From Vicia villosa (Eukaryota; Streptophyta; Magnoliopsida; Fabales; Fabaceae), in contig NC_081182.1 in assembly GCF_029867415.1 (NCBI RefSeq), positions 13,080,497 through 13,144,496 of the forward strand: DNA of 64,000 nt, read 5' to 3'. A program made the position numbers and the translations under genes. The notes below the pieces were generated by a model that was given only the letters and a program-made list of their open reading frames with translations, was not told where the DNA came from and made no database searches. The first letter of the stretch is position 1. Every line of letters starts with the position of its first letter. Below, piece after piece: positions 56,318 through 64,000 of this stretch.

Positions 56318-56879
56318 GTTCTGGACTGGGCCAAGGCTAGGCCCAACACCGCTTTCGGCCCAATAAGCCTCAGAGGCCCATATATAGTTCATGGCCTTCC
56401 GACATGACTTGCTCGGCACCAGCACCGCGCTCGGCGTTCATTCTCCCCCCGGACATCATCCTTGCCGAGGACCCTGCTCCGCGCAGGGCTCCTTCATATC
56501 CAATCCTCCGAATAACTCGGATCCCACGTGGCTCCTAAAGGACCGCGTCCTCCCTTGGACTTCGGAGCGGTTAACCAGGACAGAGGGCGTACACGCACCT
56601 CCGATATTTCCGCTCAGGAAACCTGGCAGTCTCCTAGTTGGGCTTGGGAATCCAACCCAATAGCGAGATCATGGCCCAGCGCTGGGGGCTATATATACCC
56701 TCTTTAACTAGAGGGTCAGGTATTCAATTCTTACTCACTCTTAGCTAGTACTTGCGCTCCTTTGCTCGTCAACTTACTTTGGCATTGGAGTACCTTGCAG
56801 GTACACCCCCCCCTCCTCCTCCTTCCTAGAAGATCCAGTCCGAGCAGCCTACGACGATCCTTCTGGTCAGGTACGATCA
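56318..56879 (+). repeat. Tat element 5' LTR (left edge approximate)
   Basis: The right edge is CGATCA, next to the primer site. The left edge is placed at TGTTCTGGACTGGG, where GC-rich sequence begins, but cannot be fixed without the 3' LTR. Includes TATATATA at 56690-56697 after GGGGGC. An ORF at 56391-56663 is not considered a gene. Confidence 0.7.
56690..56697 (+). promoter_or_regulatory. TATA box of the Tat LTR
   Basis: GGGGGCTATATATACCCTC. Confidence 0.7.
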
Positions 56880-56880
56880 G

Positions 56881-56898
56881 TGGCGCCGTCTGTGGGAA
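56881..56898 (+). other. Tat element primer-binding site
   Basis: TGGCGCCGTCTGTGGGAA begins one base after the LTR terminal CA. The TGGCGCCG start recurs in Tat-type elements. The tRNA is not identified. Confidence 0.7.
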
Positions 56899-56953
56899 AC
56901 TTGCTTCCCCATCTTTAAAGAACAAAGATCAAAGCTAATCATCTCCAATCGTC

Positions 56954-59900
56954 ATGGCTGACAACAACAACATCCCAAGCGCTGACCCTTTCCTCCTTCA
57001 CGATCTGATCGAGGAATCCTCCCGCGAGCTAGCTAATCATCGTCGGGGGGATCGTCGGCGACGAAGGTCCAGGCATGAAACCCAGGACACCCAGCTGTTG
57101 CAGGTCCTACAACAGGTCCAGAATGTTGACCATGTTCCTCCAGAAGGGCACGTCCAGAACGGCGAACAGATCAGAACGACCAACGTGCCGGAACATGCCC
57201 AGAATGTGAATGAGACCGACCTCCGAGACGGGCAACCTGCTTCCTCGTTCACTCACACCTCCGAAAGGCGGAGAGCCCGTAACGGGGAGGAAGAGGAACC
57301 GCTCAACATTCCCGAGGATGCGGACCCCATCACCGTCCGCCTACTCAAAGAAATACAATTAACGAACAGCCTCCTCAGAATTCAGGATGACCGAATTCAC
57401 GAACTGGAAAGACAGCGGCGACGTCGCCCCTCTCCACGGAGGCGCTACAGGTCACGCTCATATTCCTCCTCGCGCTCACCGCCGAGAAGATACCGCCGGC
57501 GCTCTCCGTCCTCTTCAAGGTCTCCCCCGAGAAGACATCGCCGCCGGAGGACTCGTTCCCGTTCTCCACACAGAAAGAACAGGAAGCACCAGAAACCTGA
57601 AACTGCTGAACAAAGAAGCCCCTCCCCCGAACAGGGCCGTCGGGGCCCCTCCAAAGCTGCGACGGGCAATAACCAAGATGATCCCCGACGAAACAGGCAC
57701 TACAATTCACCAGGACCGAGCGACGAGGAGGACTTTCGCAGCCCCTTGTCCGCCAGTATCCGGAGAGCCCGCCTCCCTCGGGGAATGGAAAAACCGCCGG
57801 TATTGGACCAATACGACGGAACCACTGACCCTGACGATCATATCCGGAGCATCGAAGCGGTCATGGACTATCACGTCGTCAGAGGCTCGATCAAATGCCG
57901 CATTTTCCCGACCACCCTCAGGAAAGGAGCGATGAATTGGTACAGGAACCTCCCTTCGAACTCCATCCATTCTTGGACCGAGCTCAAAGAACTCTTCTTG
58001 AGCCACTTCACAGCCTCCCGACGGCAACCGAAATCGGAAGCCAACCTCGAGGCCGTAGTACAAGGACCCAATGAACCTCTTCGAGATTACCTCGAAAGAT
58101 TCAACAAAGAGGCCGTCCAAGTGCAGACAGAAGACTACATGAAGAGGTACATCTTGGAGCGAGGACTTCTCCCCGGCAGTGACTTCAAGAAAGCTATTAA
58201 GATTGAGAAGGTGCACTCGATGAATGACCTCCTCAACAAAGCAAAGGTATTCATCGATTTTGAAGAAGGCGAGGCAGCCGCAATCAGAGCCCCGAGGGGC
58301 AGTGGTACCGCTCGTAGCTCAAACCTTGAAGACCCGGGGTCACGCCGAGGACAAGACAAACGAAGGGACGACCGATCCCGAGATAACAAAGAACGGCGGG
58401 GACCGGCCGGGCGTTTCAACGACTACACTCCTTTGAATACTTCCCGGGAGAGAATCCTGGCCGACTGCCAGAATGCCGAGTTTAAGAAATCCAACATCAG
58501 GCCCCCGAAGTCAAATCCTACTAGACCGGGGACGGACAAGTCCAAGTACTGCAAGTACCACAAGAGTCACGGGCATATGACCGACGAGTGCATACACCTC
58601 AAAGATGCCATAGAGACCCTGATCAAAGAGGGCCACCTGGCAAAATACACCAAGAAGGGAGAACCCTCCAAAAGAGACATCCCTCGAAACTCCGACGAGG
58701 GGAACTCACCGGACAGCAGACCCCTTCAAGTTGCACTGTCCGTAACCCGACCTGAGGACTTCATCCCCTTACTCGGCGTGACCACCGCCCTCAGCCCCTG
58801 GGAACATTTCCCCACCGCTATGGTCATCTCCAACGGCGGGGACCCCGGCTCTCTCACCGTCAGTTCAGTCAAGAGAAAGTTCGACGAGCTACTCAACGCC
58901 AATGCCGACCTCGGCCCTACTCTGCGGAAATTCCGAGGGAAGTCAGAGCCAATCACTTTCTACCTCGAAGAACTGCCCGGCGGAGCTCCAAACGCCACCA
59001 TTCCCCTCCTTGTCCGAGCCAGAATGGCAAACTTCGATGTTCGACGGGTCCTGGTAGATGAAGGCAGTTCAGTCGACATTATGTACTCCCACCTCTTCCA
59101 AACACTTCAGCTGGACGACTCGCACCTCACCCCCTATGTGGGTTCCGACCTCCAAGGTTTTAACGGAGCCACCACCAAACCATGGGGATACGTCGAGCTG
59201 ATTGTCACCTTCGGGGAAGGGGAAGCGTCCAGGCAAGTCAAAACCAGGTTTTTGGTAATCGACTGCAAGACATTGTACAACTGCATCATCGGGCGTCCCA
59301 CACTAGCCGAGCTAACCGCCGTACCCTCCACGGTCCATCTGAAGATGAAGTTCTACACGAGAACAGGGAAAGTGGCCACCATCAACGCCGACATTGAAGC
59401 TGCGAGAAGGATTTTCGATGCATCCGTCAAAGGACTAGAGCTTATCGCTCCTCCGAACAGCTCCAACAAAAAGCCAAGAGCCGAAGACAAGCGTCCTCGG
59501 GAAGATCAGGTTCCAACGGCCAACGTCAGCTCGGTCGACCTCGATGCGAGGTTTACGCAGGAAGAACTGAAGACCGGGGAAGAGACACAATCAAAGGCCC
59601 CTCATCCCGTCCGGCCTGTCCCCGACGGAGACTTCGAGCTGATCCCCCTGGGAGACAACCCCAACAGAGCAGTGAAGATCGGCAAAGGTATCCCTGACCT
59701 GCCGAGGAAGCAACTCATAGCCTGCCTTCGAGCCAATGCCGACCTGTTCGCCTGGAGCGCCGCAGAGATGCCCGGACTCGACCCTGAGGTCGCCTGTCAC
59801 CACCTCTCCATCAATCCAACCGCCAAGGCCGTAGTACAACGTAGGCGTCGGCAGTCTCCCGAGAAAGCGGAGGCTTCCGAGAAAGCTGTAAAAGACCTCC

Positions 59901-62833
59901 TAGAGGCAAATTTTATTTCCGAGGCCAAGTATTCAACTTGGCTCTCAAATGTTGTACTTGTTAAAAAATCTAATGGAAAATGGAGAATGTGTGTTGATTA
60001 TACTGATGTTAACCGGGCATGTCCAAAAGACGCCTACCCTTTACCTAATATTGATAGACTGGTCGACAACTCGGCCGGCTATAAACTGTTGTCCTTCATG
60101 GACGCTTATTCTGGTTACAACCAGATTCCCATGGCGAAATGCGACAAGCAATGCACGGCTTTCATGACCGAATCGGGCAATTATTACTACAACGTAATGC
60201 CCTTCGGACTCAAAAACGCCGGGGCAACCTACCAGCGGATGATGAACAAGGTCTTCCGAGGGGAAATCGGCGACACACTCGAGGTGTATATGGACGACAT
60301 GATCGTCAAATCTCGAGAAGACTCCGACCACACACTACATCTCGAGCGGGTCTTCAAGCAGGCCAGGTCCTGCAGGATGCGCTTCAATCCGGAGAAGTGT
60401 ACCTTCGGAGTACGGGCAGGCAAATTCCTCGGTTTCTACTTAACAGAACGAGGAATAGAAGCCAACCCTGATAAGTGCCGAGCATTCTCAGACCTCCCTA
60501 CCCCCACCAATAAAAAATCCATCCAAATACTAAACGGAATGCTCACGGCATTGTCCCGCTTCGTCGCGAAATCCGCCCAGCATGCACTTCCATTCTTTAA
60601 GCTTCTTCGGAAAGAAGCAGCTTTCGAATGGTCCGAGGAATGCGAACAAGCATTATCCCACCTCAAACAAGTGCTCTCCGAACCCCCGGTGCTATCCCGA
60701 CCAGACAGCAACGAGGTTCTCTATCTCTACTTGGCCGTCTCTGGCGAGGCGGCCAGCGCGGCCCTGATCCGAGAAACGGAAGACGGGCAGAAGCCAGTGT
60801 ACTTCACTAGCAAAGCCTTACAAGGACCCGAGGTCCGCTATCAACAGATAGAAAAAATCGCGCTGGCCCTAATAACGGCCGCCAGAAGACTGAGGTATTA
60901 CTTCCTTGCCCACACTATCGTCGTCCGGACAGACCAACCGATCAAACAGCTTCTCAGCCGACCAGACATGGCCGGAAGGATGCTGAAATGGTCCCTCGAA
61001 CTGTCCGAGTTCGACATACAATACGAGGGCAGGAAAGCGCTAAAAGCCCAAGCACTCGCCGATTTCGTGGCCGAGATGACGACGATCTCCAACTCCCTAA
61101 CACCCACCGTGAATAAGTGGACCATCTACGTAGACGGTGCCTCAAGCCACGCGGGCAGCGGAGCCGGGATCATCTTGGAGAACGACGAGGGACTCGTCAT
61201 CGAAGTATCCTTAGTCCTCTCCTTCGCCACATCGAACAACCAGGCCGAGTACGAAGCCCTCCTAGCGGGCCTACGCCTTGCCGAGGACGTAGGTGCTCGG
61301 GAAGTCATGATTTATACCGATTCACAACTGGTCGCGTCGCAAGTTAGCGGCGATTACCAGGCCAAAAACGACACACTAGCCGAGTATCTATCGCTCGTCA
61401 AAGAAAAGATGAAAGGGTTCGCGAAGGCAGACGTCGCACACATCCCTCGAGAACACAACTCGAGGGCCGACCTCTTATCCAAGCTCGCAAGCACGAGAAA
61501 GAAGGGAGGGAACAAGTCGGTGATACAAGAAGTCTTGTCCGATCCAAGCGTAGCCAAAAACGCGCCGACCATACAAGTGTTTGCCATCGGAGACGACCAT
61601 TGCTGGATGACTCCGGTATACAAATACCTCATGAACGACGAGCTCCCCGATGATCCGAAGGAAGCTTCAGCTATTAAAGGGAGAGCCTGCTCGTACACAG
61701 TCATCGAAAATAAACTCTATCGGCGCGGCTTCTCCATTCCCCTCCTCAAATGCATCGACGACTCGCAGGCAATGGAAGTACTGCAGGAGATCCACGAAGG
61801 GATTAACGGCCAGCATCTCGGCGGCCGGTCGCTGGCAAGGAAAGCCCTCAGAGCCGGCTACTATTGGCCGACCATGCAGCAGGACGCCAAAAAGCATGTT
61901 CAAAAATGCGACAAATGTCAGCGGCATGCCGACATGCACCTAGCTCCCCCCACCGAGCTCAAATCCCTCTCCTCTCCTTGGCCTTTTGCCACCTGGGGAA
62001 TGGACCTCCTCGGCCCTTTCCCGGTCGGCTCGTACCAGAATAAATATCTCGTGGTCGCCGTCGATTACTTCACGAAATGGATAGAAGCCGAGGCGCTTGC
62101 CAAGATCACATCTCAAAACGTGCTCCGTTTCTACAAACGAAACATACTTGCCCGGTTCGGGGTCCCTCAGGCCATAATCACCGACAATGGCACCCAGTTC
62201 ACTGACAAAAAATTCCAAGAGTTTGTGGCCAAGCTTGGCACGAAGCAACACTTCACCTCAGTCGAGCACCCTCAGACGAACGGGCAGGCCGAGGCGGCCA
62301 ACCGAGTCATCCTCCGAGGATTAAAGAGAAGACTCGGCGAAGCCAAAAAAGCCTGGGTCGAGGAACTACATAGTGTACTCTGGGCGTACAGGACGACGCC
62401 TCATTCGAGCACAGGCGAAACCCCTTTCCGACTAACCTACGGCACCGAAGCCGTAATTCCCGTAGAAATCCGAGAGCCTTCTCGGCGCACCGAATTCCCC
62501 CTCGAGGAAGAACTTAACGACGAGGCCATGAGGGAAGAACTCGATATGGTAGAAGAGATTCGAGCAGGGTCAGCCCTCCGAGAAGCTAAACTAAAACAGC
62601 AAATAGCTCTTCGCCATAACACCAAAGTTATAAAGCGCGAATTTGAAATCGGCGCCCTAGTACTTCGCAGAAACATGAAAGACTCGCGCGAAGGCAAGCT
62701 AGCCCCAAACTGGGAAGGCCCGTACCGAGTTTATGACAAAACCGAGAACGGCGCCTACTACCTCGAGAATCTTCTCGGTGAAAAACTTGCTCGACCCTGG
62801 AATGCTGAAAAACTCAGACGTTATTACAGTTAA
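56954..62833 (+). CDS. gag-pol: Tat-lineage gag-pol polyprotein, uninterrupted (1959 aa)
   Basis: Single frame from the ATG at 56954. An Arg/Ser-rich N-terminal region (about 150-230) is followed by gag (PPVLDQYDGTTDPDDHI near 280, AMNWYRNLPSNSIHSWTELK) and a knuckle-like CKYHKSHGHMTDEC from C533. Aspartic protease has VDEGSSVD with Asp702. Reverse transcriptase covers about 980-1160 (KWRMCVDYTDVNRACPKDAY; YMDD at 1112-1115). Next come a first RNase H (about 1250-1350) and a second, archaeal-type RNase H (YVDGASSHAGSGAG, Asp1394; YTDSQLVASQV). Integrase has H1614, H1621, C1652, C1655 and D1684, D1744, E1780 (35 residues between the last two). All catalytic residues are present. A short AT-rich patch (59906-60062) in reverse transcriptase departs from the GC-rich codon use of the rest. 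Confidence 0.96.
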   Translation: MADNNNIPSADPFLLHDLIEESSRELANHRRGDRRRRRSRHETQDTQLLQVLQQVQNVDHVPPEGHVQNGEQIRTTNVPEHAQNVNETDLRDGQPASSFTHTSERRRARNGEEEEPLNIPEDADPITVRLLKEIQLTNSLLRIQDDRIHELERQRRRRPSPRRRYRSRSYSSSRSPPRRYRRRSPSSSRSPPRRHRRRRTRSRSPHRKNRKHQKPETAEQRSPSPEQGRRGPSKAATGNNQDDPRRNRHYNSPGPSDEEDFRSPLSASIRRARLPRGMEKPPVLDQYDGTTDPDDHIRSIEAVMDYHVVRGSIKCRIFPTTLRKGAMNWYRNLPSNSIHSWTELKELFLSHFTASRRQPKSEANLEAVVQGPNEPLRDYLERFNKEAVQVQTEDYMKRYILERGLLPGSDFKKAIKIEKVHSMNDLLNKAKVFIDFEEGEAAAIRAPRGSGTARSSNLEDPGSRRGQDKRRDDRSRDNKERRGPAGRFNDYTPLNTSRERILADCQNAEFKKSNIRPPKSNPTRPGTDKSKYCKYHKSHGHMTDECIHLKDAIETLIKEGHLAKYTKKGEPSKRDIPRNSDEGNSPDSRPLQVALSVTRPEDFIPLLGVTTALSPWEHFPTAMVISNGGDPGSLTVSSVKRKFDELLNANADLGPTLRKFRGKSEPITFYLEELPGGAPNATIPLLVRARMANFDVRRVLVDEGSSVDIMYSHLFQTLQLDDSHLTPYVGSDLQGFNGATTKPWGYVELIVTFGEGEASRQVKTRFLVIDCKTLYNCIIGRPTLAELTAVPSTVHLKMKFYTRTGKVATINADIEAARRIFDASVKGLELIAPPNSSNKKPRAEDKRPREDQVPTANVSSVDLDARFTQEELKTGEETQSKAPHPVRPVPDGDFELIPLGDNPNRAVKIGKGIPDLPRKQLIACLRANADLFAWSAAEMPGLDPEVACHHLSINPTAKAVVQRRRRQSPEKAEASEKAVKDLLEANFISEAKYSTWLSNVVLVKKSNGKWRMCVDYTDVNRACPKDAYPLPNIDRLVDNSAGYKLLSFMDAYSGYNQIPMAKCDKQCTAFMTESGNYYYNVMPFGLKNAGATYQRMMNKVFRGEIGDTLEVYMDDMIVKSREDSDHTLHLERVFKQARSCRMRFNPEKCTFGVRAGKFLGFYLTERGIEANPDKCRAFSDLPTPTNKKSIQILNGMLTALSRFVAKSAQHALPFFKLLRKEAAFEWSEECEQALSHLKQVLSEPPVLSRPDSNEVLYLYLAVSGEAASAALIRETEDGQKPVYFTSKALQGPEVRYQQIEKIALALITAARRLRYYFLAHTIVVRTDQPIKQLLSRPDMAGRMLKWSLELSEFDIQYEGRKALKAQALADFVAEMTTISNSLTPTVNKWTIYVDGASSHAGSGAGIILENDEGLVIEVSLVLSFATSNNQAEYEALLAGLRLAEDVGAREVMIYTDSQLVASQVSGDYQAKNDTLAEYLSLVKEKMKGFAKADVAHIPREHNSRADLLSKLASTRKKGGNKSVIQEVLSDPSVAKNAPTIQVFAIGDDHCWMTPVYKYLMNDELPDDPKEASAIKGRACSYTVIENKLYRRGFSIPLLKCIDDSQAMEVLQEIHEGINGQHLGGRSLARKALRAGYYWPTMQQDAKKHVQKCDKCQRHADMHLAPPTELKSLSSPWPFATWGMDLLGPFPVGSYQNKYLVVAVDYFTKWIEAEALAKITSQNVLRFYKRNILARFGVPQAIITDNGTQFTDKKFQEFVAKLGTKQHFTSVEHPQTNGQAEAANRVILRGLKRRLGEAKKAWVEELHSVLWAYRTTPHSSTGETPFRLTYGTEAVIPVEIREPSRRTEFPLEEELNDEAMREELDMVEEIRAGSALREAKLKQQIALRHNTKVIKREFEIGALVLRRNMKDSREGKLAPNWEGPYRVYDKTENGAYYLENLLGEKLARPWNAEKLRRYYS

Positions 62834-63519
62834 ACATAAGCTAAAACGCCCGGCCTCTAACCCAAACTCAGGTAACGGACGGGCACGGATCCACGTCGTC
62901 GGTACGGACGTGAGTGTTCCACGACAGCGACGATCGGTTCCTCTCGTCGGATAGATGGACCGACCCCTCGGCGGATTCTACACCTAGACCCCCCGTGGAA
63001 GTACCTGCATGGCAGAACCCCAGCTCGCGATGGGATCGTTCACGCCGCGAACGCTTGGCCGCAACCGCGGTCTCGCGCTCGCTAAAAGCGCATACCTGCT
63101 CTGCGCACCCGGCCCGTACTCAACACGCCCGGGCAATCAATCTAGGTCGAGCATAGCCCACAAAACCAATAATATCACAAGTATACTGGTGACTCTCCGG
63201 CATGTCCGAGCATAAGTCATCGGTCACCTAGAACAACCGCAAAATACTTTAAGTTTAGAGGAAATACCTCGTCATACAAGCACGGCGGGAATGTTATCAA
63301 AAAGATTGAACATACAGTGATAACGTCGAAAGTAAAAATAAACAGATATAAGCAAGCAGAATTGTAAGACATTAAAATTGCCGACCAACTTGGCCGGCGA
63401 TGTCAAAGGTTACAATCATTACCGGGCACGCAGGCCCCAAAAATTATCCGGGCATAGCCCAACAAAAGAATGGCACGCAGGCCGAGAAAAACGGACACGC
63501 AGGCCCGGAACTACACTTT
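62834..63519. other. Spacer between pol and the antisense ORF
   Basis: GC-rich, with repeated GGCACGCAGGCC/GGACACGCAGGCCC words at 63420-63510 that would form the 3' untranslated part of the antisense transcript. I see no coding frame with recognisable motifs. Confidence 0.5.
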
Positions 63520-63999
63520 CTACTCTTCGCTCCCCGGGGACTCAGGCACCAACACGCCATCTACGATCCTCGAAGAGAGCCCGACATTATCCTCCTTCAA
63601 ACCAGGGTTCAGAAGCCTCAGCTGGTTAAGAGCACGCTCGAAACCGACGTCGGCCATGTCGGCCAGGCTTATCTTCAGGTTTTCTATCTTCTCCGCAAAC
63701 TCAGCCCTAGACTTCAGAGCTGCCACATCCGGCGACTCGTCAGCCGAGGGAGCCCATTCGAGTCGAAGGTCAGCCAGCTTCTTCTTCTCAGCCGCGACCT
63801 CCGCATCTTTCTGCTTCAGGGCCGCGTCGACCTTCTTCCTCAACTCCTTGCGCTCGACCTCCATGGTCTTCACCTTGTCCTCAGCCACCTTCTTAGCCGC
63901 CTCGGCCTCCTTCAGGGCCTCGGTCGAGCCCGAACCCCCACTAGCCAACACTTGGGCCATCTCCAAGACCCTCACCACGGCGGCACTGTCGCACGCCAA
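63520..63999 (-). CDS. Antisense ORF of the Tat element, C-terminal part
   Basis: The frame is open to the window edge, so the N-terminus lies beyond 64000; the stop is at 63520. The visible 159 residues are almost wholly coiled coil (EAEAAKKVAEDKVKTMEVER, KKVDAALKQKDAEVAAEKKK), then a short tail ending VLVPESPGSEE. Tat-clade elements are known to carry an ORF in antisense orientation between pol and the 3' LTR, whose N-terminal part often matches the putative gypsy-type transposon domain. That N-terminal domain is not visible here, and the function is unknown. Confidence 0.8.
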   Translation of the reverse strand: MACDSAAVVRVLEMAQVLASGGSGSTEALKEAEAAKKVAEDKVKTMEVERKELRKKVDAALKQKDAEVAAEKKKLADLRLEWAPSADESPDVAALKSRAEFAEKIENLKISLADMADVGFERALNQLRLLNPGLKEDNVGLSSRIVDGVLVPESPGSEE

Positions 64000-64000
64000 C

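Larger units (their letters stand above)
56318..64000 (+). mobile_element. Tat-lineage Ty3/gypsy element with intact gag-pol and antisense ORF
   Basis: Contains a 5' LTR, primer site, one long gag-pol frame, a spacer and the C-terminal part of an antisense ORF; the 3' LTR is beyond the window. Two RNase H domains and an antisense ORF downstream of pol are known features of the Tat clade (Retand-like elements). It is GC-rich against AT-rich surroundings. The uninterrupted polyprotein suggests recent insertion or ongoing competence. Confidence 0.92.

Noticed and set aside
56391..56663. 90-codon ORF in the Tat LTR
   Set aside because: It falls in U3 upstream of the TATA box; no similarity to a known protein is evident.
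57375..57710. Minus-strand and alternative-frame ORFs within the Tat gag region
   Set aside because: They are GC-driven shadows of the Arg/Ser-rich gag coding sequence.

Overview
This window looks like plant nuclear DNA, almost certainly from a legume and probably from a large-genome member of the Fabeae (pea, vetch, lentil or Lathyrus type). The evidence is the AT-rich intergenic DNA, nested LTR retrotransposons, giant Ogre-type Ty3/gypsy LTRs with a tRNA-Arg-like primer site, a SIRE/Maximus-type Ty1/copia element, L1-type LINEs, hAT- and Stowaway-type elements, and only one recognisable host gene in 64 kb. The species is inferred, not read directly.

Left third (1-21950): a four-level nest, all on the minus strand. 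An L1 LINE (18190-21950) was interrupted by an Ogre/Tat-type element (here Ogre-2: LTR 14864-18189, gag 13640-12192). Ogre-2 was interrupted by a SIRE/Maximus-like copia element (LTR 10785-12047, gag from 10697). That element was interrupted inside its integrase by a second Ogre (Ogre-1: LTR 5154-8071, ORF1 4365-2368, gag 1812-61). The other halves of all four lie left of position 1.

Middle (22000-39360): old, decayed DNA with LINE remnants, copia remnants, a MITE, a tRNA-derived SINE-like element and a copia derivative that lacks protease and integrase. The one host gene, an intronless ATL-type RING-H2 ubiquitin ligase (28790-29377, plus strand), sits here with its own TATA box.

Right half (39360-64000): younger insertions. 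Copia A (39366-44362, minus) has near-identical 483-bp LTRs, a perfect 5-bp target duplication and a single visible frameshift. A non-autonomous hAT-like element (45904-52398, 8-bp target duplication) carries a perfect 47-bp inverted repeat and is itself split by copia B (47226-52302, plus). Copia B carries a 12-bp perfect palindrome four times in each LTR and four more times, in frame, inside its polyprotein. A Stowaway MITE and two LTR remnants follow. The window ends in a Tat-lineage Ty3/gypsy element (about 56318 to beyond 64000) with an uninterrupted 1959-residue gag-pol and the end of an antisense ORF.

The most unusual signals are the palindrome system of copia B, tRNA-like modules at comparable positions in both Ogre LTRs, an AT-rich patch inside the GC-rich reverse transcriptase of the Tat element, and the perfect hairpin in the hAT element.
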